A stretch of DNA of 64,000 bases from UBA1756 sp045222555 (GCA_045222555.1 JBGUYY010000097.1:124001-188000), one strand, 5' to 3'; shown: positions 50,294 through 59,008, counted from the first letter of the stretch. The notes: generated by a model not told the origin, from the letters alone. Program-made: numbers and translations.

Positions 50294-50584
50294 ATGGCGA
50301 ACCTTACGCAACAATTTGAGGATTTGGAAAACAAGATGGCCGGAATCATCATCCGGCTTCGTGACTATCAGCAATTTGTCAGCCAAATGCAACAGGAGAA
50401 CAAAGAGCTGCTCTGTCGGATAGAGGCGATGGGGAAAGAGCAGGAAACTGAGAAAAAACAACAACAGGTGCTAGGCATCACACAAAATTTACTCAAAAAA
50501 GAAGACACTACTGAATTAAAAAAAGAAATCAACAGATTAGTGCGGGAAATAGATTATTGCATCGGCTTCATAAATAGTAAATAA
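50294..50584 (+). CDS. Small coiled-coil protein upstream of zapA
   Basis: A 96-residue protein that is almost entirely heptad-patterned: LTQQFEDLENKMAGIIIRL, VSQMQQENKELLCRIEAM, then KKEINRLVREIDYCIGFI. It has no signal peptide or membrane helix. It precedes zapA with a 1-nt overlap (TAATG), so the two are made together. By size, coiled-coil nature and position it resembles ZapB-like division factors, but no sequence motif proves this. Confidence 0.75.
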   Translation: MANLTQQFEDLENKMAGIIIRLRDYQQFVSQMQQENKELLCRIEAMGKEQETEKKQQQVLGITQNLLKKEDTTELKKEINRLVREIDYCIGFINSK

Positions 50585-50949
50585 TGGAAAACGAACCCAC
50601 CCACATTCAAATAGCAGTACTACAAAGATGTATTGATTTGTGGATCAAGAAAGAGCACGAAGTTTACTATCGCGAAGCTGAAAAGCGAATCAACGAAAAA
50701 GCCGCTGACTTTGCTAAAAAATGGAACTTCACTGACCAGCAAGACCTACTCTCAAAATTACTCATCGAAGTGACAGTCAATTATATAGCGAAAGAAGAAA
50801 AACTCAATGGCTACGAAGACGACCTTCTGCCCAGATTAGAAAAGCTGAATACATTAGCCGACATGATGAGCGAAGCGTTGGATGCCCTTCAGGAGGATAC
50901 CCAAGCATTACCTAATGCCTCCAACGAAGTCCAAAATATCGCCGAATAG
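50584..50949 (+). CDS. zapA: Cell division protein ZapA
   Basis: A 121-residue cytoplasmic protein. Residues ~5-70 fit ZapA: HIQIAVLQRCIDLWIKKEHE (the two-strand head), YYREAEKRINEKAADFAKKW and TDQQDLLSKLLIEVTVNYI, with the family pattern ExxxREAExxIN. The C-terminal helix (LPRLEKLNTLADMMSEAL) would form the dimer coiled coil. ZapA bundles FtsZ filaments at the division site. The head lacks the common 'YPL' motif, so it is somewhat divergent. A 6S-like RNA follows at 12 nt, a placement known for zapA in other bacteria. Confidence 0.8.
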   Translation: MENEPTHIQIAVLQRCIDLWIKKEHEVYYREAEKRINEKAADFAKKWNFTDQQDLLSKLLIEVTVNYIAKEEKLNGYEDDLLPRLEKLNTLADMMSEALDALQEDTQALPNASNEVQNIAE

Positions 50950-50960
50950 CCCAAAGAAAA

Positions 50961-51136
50961 CGTTGATCGATAGGTTCTTTGAATACAAACACACCCGCAC
51001 GTCCAGATACGTTTGGCAAACTCAACAGAATAAAATAGAGGGATAGGCTCTTTTGGTGTCAAAATCCGGCCCTAATTGTCGCAAGGCAAGGTGCTAGCAC
51101 CCGTGGGACTATTGCGATGCCAAGGCTCCCTCAACG
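50961..51136 (+). ncRNA. ssrS: 6S RNA-like structured RNA
   Basis: A 176-nt gene-free stretch between zapA and rny whose ends pair (CGTTGA / TCAACG). Internal pairs GAGGG/CCCTC and TCGCAA/TTGCGA and an apical palindrome GGTGCTAGCACC are consistent with one long hairpin interrupted by bulges, the 6S shape. Length and position between zapA and rny fit 6S RNA, which mimics an open promoter and sequesters RNA polymerase. I cannot fold it here, so other structured RNAs remain possible; tmRNA and RNase P RNA cores are absent. Confidence 0.68.
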
Positions 51137-51227
51137 TAAATTATAGGAGTTTGTAATAACCCTATGGGACGCTGCGGGCTTTTTTATTTTAAAACACTTA
51201 ACCACAATATATTAACCAAATTAAATT

Positions 51228-52805
51228 ATGACAACTACAATAGGAATTATCATCGGTGCCGTCGCCGGTTGTGGTGTGGGTGTCGCCTTATCATATACCC
51301 TTCTCAAAAAGGCCATCACCAACCGCAGCCAGGACATCCTGAAAAAGGCTGAGAGCGACGCTAAAGCACTCAAAAAGAAATCGGAAGAAGACGCCGAACT
51401 GCTCAAAAAAGAGAAAATGCTCCAGGCTAAGGAGAAATTTCTCCAACTCAAGGCTGAACACGAAAAGACCGTCAACGCCCGCAACCAGGAACTCTCCAAC
51501 GCCGAGAACCGCCTCAAACAGAAAGAGAACACGCTCAACCAGAAGTTGGAAGATGCCAACCGCAAAATCAACGAAAACAACACGCTGAAAGAGAAACTCA
51601 ACCGTCAGATTGAGATCACGGAACAAAAACAGGCCGAACTCGACAAGCAGACCTCCGTACAGAAGGCCAAACTCGAATCCATCGCCGAACTCACCGCCCA
51701 ACAGGCCAAAGAGCAGCTCATCCAGCTGATGGAAGACGAAGCCCGCGCTGAAGCCCTCGTCACCATCAAAGAGATTGTAGATGAAGCGCAGAATACCGCC
51801 AATATGGAGGCCAAGAAGCTGGTCATCAAGTCGATACAGCGTACTGGCGTAGAAACCGCCCTCGAAAATGCCGTGTCGGTGTTCAACATCGAAAACGATG
51901 AGATCAAGGGACGCATCATCGGTCGCGAAGGACGAAACATCCGCACCTTGGAGAACCTCACTGGCGTGGATGTCATCATCGATGACTCCCCCGACACCAT
52001 CCTGCTCTCCAGCTTCGACCCCGTACGCCGCGAAATCGCCCGCCTCTCACTGCACAAACTGGTGACCGACGGCCGTATCCATCCCGCCCGTATCGAAGAG
52101 ATTGTCGCCAAGACCAAGAAGCAGATTGAACAGGAAATCAACGAGATAGGCAAGCGTACCTGCATCGACCTCGGCATCCACAACATGAGCCACGAACTCA
52201 TGCGTATGGTAGGTAAGATGCGCTACCGTTCCTCCTACGGACAGAACCTGCTGCAGCACTCGAAGGAGGTGGCCAACCTCTGCGCCATCATGGCTGCTGA
52301 GCTGGGTCTGAACCCGAAACTGGCCAAACGCGCCGGCTTGCTGCACGATATCGGCAAAGTGCCCGACACCGAGCCTGAGATGCCGCACGCCCTCTTTGGC
52401 GCCCAGCTGGCCGAACAGTACAAGGAGAAACCCGAGATCGTGAACGCTATCGGCGCACACCACGACGAGATGGAGATGAACAACCTGATTTCACCGCTGG
52501 TACAGGTTTGCGACGCCATTTCCGGCGCACGTCCCGGCGCACGCCGCGAGGTGGTGGAAGCCTACATGAAACGTCTCAACGACCTCGAAAACCTCGCCCT
52601 CACCTACCCCGGCGTGGTGAAGACCTACGCCATCCAGGCGGGCCGCGAGCTGCGCGTCATCGTGGGGGCCGAAAAGGTAACCGACGAGCAGGCCGACCAG
52701 ATCTCCTTCGACCTCTCCAAGAAGATCCAGAACGAGATGACCTACCCCGGTCAGATCAAGATCACGGTGATCCGCGAGACCCGTTCGGTGAACTACGCAC
52801 GATAA
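51228..52805 (+). CDS. rny: Ribonuclease Y
   Basis: A 525-residue membrane-anchored endoribonuclease that starts mRNA decay. The N-terminal helix (IGIIIGAVAGCGVGVALSY) anchors it. A long charged coiled coil spans ~30-180, a KH domain lies at ~210-280 (IKGRIIGREGRNIRTLE, the GxxG loop), and an HD domain at ~330-430 has H..HD..H ligands (LLQHSKEVA, AGLLHDIGK, IGAHHDEM). Length matches the family (~520). A 91-nt gap after the 6S-like RNA precedes it, and a strong terminator follows. Confidence 0.96.
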   Translation: MTTTIGIIIGAVAGCGVGVALSYTLLKKAITNRSQDILKKAESDAKALKKKSEEDAELLKKEKMLQAKEKFLQLKAEHEKTVNARNQELSNAENRLKQKENTLNQKLEDANRKINENNTLKEKLNRQIEITEQKQAELDKQTSVQKAKLESIAELTAQQAKEQLIQLMEDEARAEALVTIKEIVDEAQNTANMEAKKLVIKSIQRTGVETALENAVSVFNIENDEIKGRIIGREGRNIRTLENLTGVDVIIDDSPDTILLSSFDPVRREIARLSLHKLVTDGRIHPARIEEIVAKTKKQIEQEINEIGKRTCIDLGIHNMSHELMRMVGKMRYRSSYGQNLLQHSKEVANLCAIMAAELGLNPKLAKRAGLLHDIGKVPDTEPEMPHALFGAQLAEQYKEKPEIVNAIGAHHDEMEMNNLISPLVQVCDAISGARPGARREVVEAYMKRLNDLENLALTYPGVVKTYAIQAGRELRVIVGAEKVTDEQADQISFDLSKKIQNEMTYPGQIKITVIRETRSVNYAR

Positions 52806-52827
52806 GCGCAAGACACTTGGGAATAAC

Positions 52828-52860
52828 AAAAAATCCCGGCCTAAACGGTCGGGATTTTTT
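52828..52860. terminator. Terminator after rny
   Basis: AAAAAATCCCGGCC-TAAAC-GGTCGGGATTTTTT, 23 nt after the rny stop, with A and T runs on both sides. It can work for rny and for the convergent FISUMP gene. Confidence 0.9.
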
Positions 52861-52878
52861 ATGCACTGCAAGGGAGGG

Positions 52879-52926
52879 AGAATTGAAAATTGAAAATTGA
52901 AAATTGAGAATTGAGAATTAGAAAAT
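52879..52926 (+). repeat. Heptamer-type tandem repeat (second copy)
   Basis: About six imperfect 7-nt units (AATTGAA / AATTGAG) between the rny terminator and the stop of the convergent FISUMP gene. The unit and its variants match the block at 23935-23988. Confidence 0.8.
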
Positions 52927-52933
52927 GGAGAAA

Positions 52934-54154
52934 TTACCGAATCTCAAACACCTCATAAATGGTACGCAGCCGGAAAGTATGGGTGAGATGATAAATGCCT
53001 TCAGACGCGCTGGTGGGCAGCCAGAAATCCATCTTTGATAACACATCGACATATTTCGCCCAAATTTCATAACAGTCGCGATGCAAGGATGAAAAATCCT
53101 CATCCTCCCCTGCCCTATACCTAAACTCCCCATTTTCGTAATGGAACGATGCAGCAGAGTTATCATCCCTAAAAATATCTGAAACATAAATATTTACAAC
53201 CTTTATACTATCACTATAATACAGGCTAGGAACCAATAAATCAGCATGCACCACCACCAAGAGATCAAATTCAGCAGGAGAGTCAAAATACAATGTATCC
53301 TTTTTAGGAGCATGCACAAAAGCGCAAGTCCTCGCCTCCTCGTCTTCGATTCTCAAGGCCACCCGTTTACGCTTGATGGGCAAAGGCAGTACATTGTCCG
53401 CCGGACAAAACAGTTTTTGTGTGGTGGGATGATCTTTTACACAACGTACCGACAGTCCGAAAACCTTAGGCATGTCAGTCAAGAACACTTCCTTATCTCC
53501 TAAACCGAAGCTAAAGCATGAATTGTCCTTTTCGGAAGAAGACCAAAAAGAGGCGGAAAAATTCCAACTATCATGATATAAAATTGTATCGTAACCGCCA
53601 TCCGACTGAGAGTAATATCCAGCAGGACAAAGGCCAGCAGGATACGCACAAAATCCTGAAGCATTGTTGTTTTCGGGATGAACACACGTGGAGCACTCTG
53701 TCTCATCATACCCTTCAAAATGACGCCATTGCAAAACAGGGGCAGCCATACTTTTCGCCAAGAGTTTCGGCTCTCCACCACAGCAATTATTCTCATCATG
53801 GGAAAGATATAACACAAGTTCCCGCCAATCTTCCACAGAGGGCAACCTCCAACCCTGTGGACACACTTTTTGTGCCGCTTCCCAATTGTAGAGCAAACCA
53901 TACGTGGCGACATTCTTTTCGTTGCCACCCGGAACATACATGCTGGGCAGGTTGGGATTATTGGAAAAATCTTGGGTAACAAAAGCGTTGCCATCGCGAT
54001 CGTGGGTGGAACGCATATTCTCCTGCAACCACAGCTGAGAGCCGTAGATGAGCACCTTATAGCGATTCCCATCAACATCACGAACAAACTTTTCTTGTCC
54101 GTAAGTCTGTAACACACAGAAAATAAATGCAATGGCGAAAAGGATGTTTTTCAT
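52934..54154 (-). CDS. FISUMP domain protein
   Basis: A 406-residue exported protein starting at 54154 (MKNILFAIAFIFCVLQTYGQ, signal peptide). A second ATG two codons upstream is possible. Residues ~22-215 are a Fibrobacter succinogenes major paralogous domain (DGNRYKVLIYGSQLWLQENM, LYNWEAAQKVCPQGWRLPS, CVHPENNNASGF, GLSVRCVKD). The C-terminal half (~220-406) is a distinct beta-rich part (AFVHAPKKDTLYFDSPAEFDLL, SDIFRDDNSAASFHY) that I do not recognise. FISUMP domains are thought to be surface-exposed; their ligand is unknown. A second FISUMP domain ends the PAP2 protein at 48172-50193. Confidence 0.85.
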   Translation of the reverse strand: MKNILFAIAFIFCVLQTYGQEKFVRDVDGNRYKVLIYGSQLWLQENMRSTHDRDGNAFVTQDFSNNPNLPSMYVPGGNEKNVATYGLLYNWEAAQKVCPQGWRLPSVEDWRELVLYLSHDENNCCGGEPKLLAKSMAAPVLQWRHFEGYDETECSTCVHPENNNASGFCAYPAGLCPAGYYSQSDGGYDTILYHDSWNFSASFWSSSEKDNSCFSFGLGDKEVFLTDMPKVFGLSVRCVKDHPTTQKLFCPADNVLPLPIKRKRVALRIEDEEARTCAFVHAPKKDTLYFDSPAEFDLLVVVHADLLVPSLYYSDSIKVVNIYVSDIFRDDNSAASFHYENGEFRYRAGEDEDFSSLHRDCYEIWAKYVDVLSKMDFWLPTSASEGIYHLTHTFRLRTIYEVFEIR

Positions 54155-54173
54155 GGTCATATCTTTTACGCCA

Positions 54174-54181
54174 CAAAAATA
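54174..54181 (-). promoter_or_regulatory. -7 promoter element of the FISUMP gene
   Basis: TATTTTTG followed by TGGC, 19 nt upstream of the ATG at 54154. Confidence 0.6.
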
Positions 54182-54239
54182 CAAAAATTTCTTGCAAATC
54201 AAAAAAAGCAAATGCGGCAGCAAAAAAATGACTATCGCC

Positions 54240-54662
54240 TTATTTCAGCCAGATTTTCTCCACGGCGTACTTTTCATCCATAATGAGCAGGGCGGCCTTC
54301 TCGGGAGCCGAAATCTTTCCTTTTTTCGCAGAAACGGCATAGGTCCATGTCACCGACTGGTTAGGCTCCAGGTTGGCGGTGCAGAGCTCCACTACCTCCT
54401 CGTGGCCTGCCGTACCGCCTGGGATGTCAATCCAGCGCACGTCGGTGTCGAAGGCTTCCTGGCGGAGCGAGATGGCCGTAGGATGGCCTCCGTTCACAAA
54501 CAGGAAAGTGACCGTAATTTCGGAGCAGGTGTCGCAGGGGTCAGAGACGGTGCGCTGGTACTGGTACAGCAATTTCCCGTCGGCATCGAGTTTCCGGTCG
54601 GCCTGTCCGAACACGAACAGCGGCACAAAGAGCAGGAGAATGAGGACTGTTTTCTTCATCAT
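54240..54662 (-). CDS. Small secreted protein of unknown function
   Basis: A 140-residue exported protein; the start is one of two tandem Met codons (54662 or 54659), giving signal MKKTVLILLLFVPLFVFGQA. The mature part is beta-rich with a CDTC motif (SDPCDTCSEITVTFLFVNGG), then VVELCTANLEPNQSVTWTY and an EKAALLIMDEKYAVEKIW tail. I recognise no family. A terminator in the gap upstream of it closes the ribosomal operon, so it is probably separately expressed. Confidence 0.75.
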   Translation of the reverse strand: MMKKTVLILLLFVPLFVFGQADRKLDADGKLLYQYQRTVSDPCDTCSEITVTFLFVNGGHPTAISLRQEAFDTDVRWIDIPGGTAGHEEVVELCTANLEPNQSVTWTYAVSAKKGKISAPEKAALLIMDEKYAVEKIWLK

Positions 54663-54676
54663 GATGAAAATTGGGC

Positions 54677-54712
54677 AAAAAAAATAGTTGACAAACGCCA
54701 ACTATTTTTTTT
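54677..54712 (-). terminator. Terminator of the ribosomal/rpoA operon
   Basis: AAATAGTTG / CAACTATTT stem with T runs, 17 nt after the rplQ stop. Since A and T runs flank both sides it may act in both directions. Confidence 0.85.
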
Positions 54713-54728
54713 GAATAATGGTGAGAAA

Positions 54729-55235
54729 TTACTCAGCTGCGGGAGCTTCAGCGGCAGGAGCTTCGGCAACGGGTGCCTCGGCAGCGGCGGTCTCTTCGAC
54801 AGCAGGAGCAGCAGCTTTCTTGCTACGGCTTCTTCTGGTCTTGGAGGCTTTCTTCTCAGCGTGCTGGGTGTAAGTCTCGTTATAGTCCACTAACTCGATC
54901 ATGCACATTTCGGCATTATCGCCCTGACGGAAACCGGTTTTGAGGATACGGGTGTAACCACCGGGACGGTCAGCGATTTTCTTTGAAATCTCACGATAGA
55001 GTTCGGTGACGGCATACTTGTTATGAAGATAGGAGAAAACAACACGGCGTGAGTGGGTGGTGTCTTCTTTGCTCTTCGTGATGAGGGGTTCGACAAACTT
55101 GCGCAACTCCTTGGCCTTAGCGAGCGTAGTTTCAATCCGTTTGTGCTGGATGAGCGAGCAGGCCATGTTGGACAGCATCGCCTTTCTGTGGGCGGCTGTT
55201 CTTCCTAAATGATTTATGGATTTCTGGTGTCTCAT
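54729..55235 (-). CDS. rplQ: 50S ribosomal protein L17
   Basis: A 168-residue protein. Residues 1-~120 are L17 (INHLGRTAAHRKAMLSNMA, RRVVFSYLHNKYAV, GGYTRILKTGFRQGDNAEMC). The remaining ~45 residues are a basic KKASKTRRSRSKK stretch and an acidic Ala/Glu/Pro low-complexity tail of repeated AEAPA units. L17 lines the exit-tunnel region of the large subunit. It is the last gene of the alpha-operon portion, 5 nt after rpoA. Confidence 0.97.
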   Translation of the reverse strand: MRHQKSINHLGRTAAHRKAMLSNMACSLIQHKRIETTLAKAKELRKFVEPLITKSKEDTTHSRRVVFSYLHNKYAVTELYREISKKIADRPGGYTRILKTGFRQGDNAEMCMIELVDYNETYTQHAEKKASKTRRSRSKKAAAPAVEETAAAEAPVAEAPAAEAPAAE

Positions 55236-55240
55236 AACGA

Positions 55241-56236
55241 TTATTCCTTATCTAATTTATACTTTTGTAAATTCATTCCAAAATCGAGGCCCTTGCTCTT
55301 GACAAGGTCTTCCAGTTCGGACAAAGACTTTTTACCGAAGTTACGGAACTTCAGCAAGTCGTTCTTATGGATAGCCACCACATCGCCGAGGGTTTCAAGC
55401 TGGGCGGAGGAGAGGCAGTTGAGGGCGCGCACAGAGAGGTCCATGTCGATGAGCTTGGTCTTGAGCAGCTGACGGATCTTCTGGGATTCCTCATCCAATT
55501 CTCCTTCAACGCCGGTATTGGCAGGCGTATCAACGAGGATTTTGTCATCGGAGAAGAGCACGAAGTGCTGGATGAGCAGTTTGGCGGCCTCTTTCAGAGC
55601 CTCTTTGGGGTGGATAGAGCCGTCGGTGTCGATCTTGATGTTCAGCTTCTCATAGTCAGTCTTCTGTTCCACACGCCAGTTGTCCACCTCGTATTGCACG
55701 TTGCGGATGGGGGTATGGATGGAGTCGATGACGATGACGCCAAGACCCTCATGGAGTGCCTTGTTGTCCTCTGCAGACACATAGCCGCGACCCTTGTCGA
55801 TGGTGATTTCCATTGCGATGCGGACGGAGGGGTCCATGGTGCAGATCACCTGGTCCTCGTTGAGCACCTGGAAAGCGTTGAGGAAGCGGTTCATATCGCC
55901 TGCGGTGAAGGTGGACTGTCCGGAGATGACGATAGTAGCTTTTTCGCTGGTCTTCTCAGGAATACGGTTTTTGAGGCGCACCTTCTTAAGATTGAGGACG
56001 ATGTCGGTAACATCTTCCATGACACCGGGAATGGAGGAGAACTCCTGCGCCACGCCTTCGATCTTGATGGAGGTGATGGCGAAGCCTTCCAGTGAGGAAA
56101 GCAGGACGCGACGGAGTGCATTACCGACGGTCATGCCGTAGCCAGGCTGGAGGGGACGGAACTCAAACTCACCATGGAAATCATCAGATTTCACCATGAC
56201 GACTTTATCGGGTTTCTGAAAGGTTAATATTGCCAT
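55241..56236 (-). CDS. rpoA: RNA polymerase alpha subunit
   Basis: A 331-residue subunit starting at 56236 (MAILTFQKPDKV). The N-terminal dimerisation domain has GFTVGNALRRVLLSSLEG-type sequence (GYGMTVGNALRRVLLSSLEG), then a linker and the C-terminal domain LSVRALNCLSSAQLETLGDV and FGKKSLSELEDL, which binds promoter UP elements and activators. Standard length. It lies between rpsD and rplQ as in the classical alpha operon. Confidence 0.98.
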   Translation of the reverse strand: MAILTFQKPDKVVMVKSDDFHGEFEFRPLQPGYGMTVGNALRRVLLSSLEGFAITSIKIEGVAQEFSSIPGVMEDVTDIVLNLKKVRLKNRIPEKTSEKATIVISGQSTFTAGDMNRFLNAFQVLNEDQVICTMDPSVRIAMEITIDKGRGYVSAEDNKALHEGLGVIVIDSIHTPIRNVQYEVDNWRVEQKTDYEKLNIKIDTDGSIHPKEALKEAAKLLIQHFVLFSDDKILVDTPANTGVEGELDEESQKIRQLLKTKLIDMDLSVRALNCLSSAQLETLGDVVAIHKNDLLKFRNFGKKSLSELEDLVKSKGLDFGMNLQKYKLDKE

Positions 56237-56279
56237 TTTTATGAATTTTATGTTTAACAAATAGGGGGAGAATCAGCTA

Positions 56280-56885
56280 TTATTTGGAGTACAACTCAAC
56301 GATAGCCTGTTCGTTGATGTTCTCGGGAACCTCTTCTCTCTCGGGATAATTCATAAATTTGCCAGACATCATGTTGGCATCCCATTCCAGCCACGGGTAG
56401 GCGTTGGAGCGGCCTGCGAGGGAGTTGGTGATCACCTCGAGGGCCTGGGAGCGTTCGCGCACGGCGACGACGTCGCCGGGGACGAGCAGCAGGGAGGGGA
56501 TGTTGGCGATCTTGCCGTTGACGAGGATGTGGCGGTGGCTGACCAGCTGACGGGCGGCGGCGCGGGTGGGCGCAATGCCGAGGCGGTACACCACGTTGTC
56601 GAGTCTCGACTCGATCAGTTTGATCAAGTTCTGACCGGTCATACCCTTACGGCTGGCGGCCTTGAGGAACAGTTTCTTGAACTGACGCTCGAGGATACCG
56701 TAGGTGTATTTGGCCTTCTGCTTCTCCTGCAGCTGCATGCCATACTCCGACAGTTTACCACGTCTCTTGCTCTGTCCGTGCTGTCCGGGAGGATAGTTCT
56801 TTCTTTCCAGATATTTGTCAGAGCCAAAGATAGGTTCTTTGAATTTTCTTGCAATTTTGGTACGAGGTCCAGTATATCTTGCCAT
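56280..56885 (-). CDS. rpsD: 30S ribosomal protein S4
   Basis: A 201-residue protein with the S4 RNA-binding fold: RLDNVVYRLGIAPTRAAARQL and HRHILVNGKIANIPS. The N-terminal GPRTKIARKF and YPPGQHGQSKRRGKLSEYG segments are typical. Four-Cys zinc residues are absent, so it is the C-minus form. Confidence 0.98.
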   Translation of the reverse strand: MARYTGPRTKIARKFKEPIFGSDKYLERKNYPPGQHGQSKRRGKLSEYGMQLQEKQKAKYTYGILERQFKKLFLKAASRKGMTGQNLIKLIESRLDNVVYRLGIAPTRAAARQLVSHRHILVNGKIANIPSLLLVPGDVVAVRERSQALEVITNSLAGRSNAYPWLEWDANMMSGKFMNYPEREEVPENINEQAIVELYSK

Positions 56886-56923
56886 AATCTAATATTTTTA
56901 TAATCTAACAATAAAACAACAAC

Positions 56924-57313
56924 TTAAACTCTTCTGCGTTTCGGGGGACGGCAGCCGTTGTGCGGAAGCGGAGTCACGTCAATGATCTCTTCAACGCTGA
57001 TGCCGGAGGCGTGGATGGTACGGATGGCAGACTCGCGACCGCCGCCAGGACCCTTCACATATACCTTCACTCTTCTCATTCCGAGGTCATAAGCAACCTT
57101 GGCGCAATCCTGCGCAGCCATCTGGGCGGCGTAGGGAGTGTTCTTCTTGGAACCTCTGAAGCCCATCTTACCGGCGGAGGACCATGAGATCACCTGACCG
57201 TCGTTGTTGGTGAGGGACACGATAACATTATTAAAAGATGCATAGACAAAAGCCTTGCCGAGCGCATCAATTCTGACAACTTTTTTCTTGGTTGTTTTGG
57301 TATTCTTTGCCAT
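56924..57313 (-). CDS. rpsK: 30S ribosomal protein S11
   Basis: A 129-residue protein with the family core: AFVYASFNNVIVSLTN, GFRGSKKNTPYAAQMAAQD, VKGPGGGRESAIRTIHASG and TPLPHNGCRPPKRRRV. Usual length; it sits between rpsM and rpsD. Confidence 0.98.
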   Translation of the reverse strand: MAKNTKTTKKKVVRIDALGKAFVYASFNNVIVSLTNNDGQVISWSSAGKMGFRGSKKNTPYAAQMAAQDCAKVAYDLGMRRVKVYVKGPGGGRESAIRTIHASGISVEEIIDVTPLPHNGCRPPKRRRV

Positions 57314-57379
57314 ATTCTTCTGAATTTCTGTGTTAATGTTCTGACCGGTAGCTATGCGGCTACGCGGCCGGCGTTAAAA

Positions 57380-57754
57380 CTACTTGGTTGCTTTCTTCTT
57401 GTTGGCAACAGTCTTCTTACGACCTTTACGAGTACGAGCGTTGTTCTTCGTGCTCTGGCCGCGGAGCGGCAAACCAATACGGTGGCGGATGCCTCTGTAA
57501 CAACCGATATCCATCAATCGCTTGATGTTCATCGTCACTTCAGAACGCAGTGCGCCTTCGACCTTCATCTCGCCGATGATGCCACGGAGGGCACCCAGCT
57601 CGTCGTCATTCCACTCGCTCACTTTCTTGTCGTAGCTGATACCGGCCTGGTCCAGAATCTTCTGGGCAGTGCTTCTGCCGATACCGTAGATGTAGGTTAA
57701 ACCTATCTCTCCTCTTTTGTTTTTAGGTAAATCTATACCCGCAATTCTTGCCAT
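57380..57754 (-). CDS. rpsM: 30S ribosomal protein S13
   Basis: A 124-residue protein: MARIAGIDLPKNKRGEIGL, YIYGIGRSTAQKIL, GCYRGIRHRIGLPLRGQ and NARTRKGRKK. The basic tail contacts the P-site. It lies 32 nt after rpmJ. Confidence 0.98.
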   Translation of the reverse strand: MARIAGIDLPKNKRGEIGLTYIYGIGRSTAQKILDQAGISYDKKVSEWNDDELGALRGIIGEMKVEGALRSEVTMNIKRLMDIGCYRGIRHRIGLPLRGQSTKNNARTRKGRKKTVANKKKATK

Positions 57755-57786
57755 AATCTATTATTTTATTTTTTAATTTATTAATA

Positions 57787-57903
57787 TCAACCTTGACGCT
57801 GTTTGAACTTCGGATTTTTCTTGTTGATAACGTACACTACACCGTGTCTTTTGACAACGATGCACTCGTCACTTCTTTTCTTTACAGATGCTTTAACTTT
57901 CAT
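57787..57903 (-). CDS. rpmJ: 50S ribosomal protein L36
   Basis: A 38-residue gene read on the minus strand from ATG 57903 to TGA 57787. The translation begins MKVKASVKKRSDECIVVKRH and ends NKKNPKFKQRQG. Only one Cys of the zinc ribbon remains, so this is the zinc-independent (C-minus) L36. It lies between infA and rpsM in the standard order. Confidence 0.96.
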   Translation of the reverse strand: MKVKASVKKRSDECIVVKRHGVVYVINKKNPKFKQRQG

Positions 57904-57930
57904 TGTCTTACTTTTTATTGATTTTCTTTT

Positions 57931-58149
57931 TTACTTATGTCTGAATGTGATACGTCCTTTGCTGAGGTCGTAAGGCGACATCTCAATCTGCACCTTGTCG
58001 CCGGGAAGGATCTTGATGTAGTGCATTCGCATCTTTCCGGAGATGTGGGCGGTGATGACGTGACCGTTCTCAAGCTGCACGCGGAACATTGCGTTGCCGA
58101 GTGATTCGATGACCACGCCGTCCTGTTCGATTGATGATTGTTTTGCCAT
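57931..58149 (-). CDS. infA: Translation initiation factor IF-1
   Basis: A 72-residue single OB-fold factor: QDGVVIESLGNAMFRVQLEN, HISGKMRMHYIKILPGDKV and SPYDLSKGRITFRHK. Standard length. It lies 25 nt after map. Confidence 0.98.
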   Translation of the reverse strand: MAKQSSIEQDGVVIESLGNAMFRVQLENGHVITAHISGKMRMHYIKILPGDKVQIEMSPYDLSKGRITFRHK

Positions 58150-58174
58150 ATTGTCTTATCGTTTGGTTTGTATT

Positions 58175-59008
58175 TTATTTGATGCCTAAGGCCTCTTCTA
58201 TATATTGGTAGGTGGAGAGGATCTCCGTCTTGCCTTGGGAGTTGATGGCAACCTGATGCTCAAAGTGGGCAGCAGGCCGCCGGTCGGCCATGACCACCGG
58301 CCATTGATCCTCAACATCCAGCGTGTCGCCGGTGCCCATGCCAATCATGGGTTCGATGCAGAAGACCATACCGGGGCGGATGACCTCATCCTTGTACCAT
58401 CTGCGCTCTTCTTTCGTGCGGGGCACGAAGTTGGGCACATCAGGTTTCTCGTGCATGCTACGGCCGATTCCGTGTCCGCTGAGCACCTTCACCACGCCAT
58501 AGCGGAACGGCTTCACGTAGTTTTCCACCGCTGCACTGATGTCGAAGATGGTGTTGCCCACCTTGGCGAACGGGAGCGCGTGCTCCAGTGCCTCACGGGT
58601 GCGCTGCACCAGCAGGTGCTTCTCTTCCGAGACCTTACCGATCTCGAAGGTGTAGGCGAAATCGCCGTGCCATCCGTCCACACACGCCACACAATCGGCG
58701 GTCACGATGTCGCCCTCCTGGAGGACATAATCGTTGGGGATGCCATGCACCACTGTGCTATTGACCGACAGGCAGAGGGTGGAAGGGAAGGGAGGCATTC
58801 CCGCGTAGGGACGGTAGCCCTTGCAGGAGGGGACTCCCCCGTTTGCACGGATGTAGTTTTCAGCGACCTGGTCGATGTAGAAGAGCGGGACGCCCGGCCG
58901 CATCAACTTGGCCACTTCACCCAAGGTTTTTCCAACAAGCAAAGAACTTTTCTTGATTGACTCGATGTCCGAGTCGCTCTTGAGATGTATTCGGTTCAGG
59001 ATTCCCAT
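58175..59008 (-). CDS. map: Methionine aminopeptidase type I
   Basis: A 277-residue enzyme removing the initiator Met. The five metal ligands can be matched: Asp in VTADCV, Asp in HGDFAY, His in LSGHGIGRSMH, Glu in FCIEPM and Glu in AAHFEHQVAI. Its ATG overlaps the secY stop by one base (TAATG), so the two are translationally coupled. Confidence 0.97.
   Translation of the reverse strand: MGILNRIHLKSDSDIESIKKSSLLVGKTLGEVAKLMRPGVPLFYIDQVAENYIRANGGVPSCKGYRPYAGMPPFPSTLCLSVNSTVVHGIPNDYVLQEGDIVTADCVACVDGWHGDFAYTFEIGKVSEEKHLLVQRTREALEHALPFAKVGNTIFDISAAVENYVKPFRYGVVKVLSGHGIGRSMHEKPDVPNFVPRTKEERRWYKDEVIRPGMVFCIEPMIGMGTGDTLDVEDQWPVVMADRRPAAHFEHQVAINSQGKTEILSTYQYIEEALGIK

Noticed and set aside
50961..51136. 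Possible tmRNA or RNase P RNA
   Set aside because: No tRNA-like ends, resume frame or conserved P RNA core; length and position fit 6S-like RNA better.
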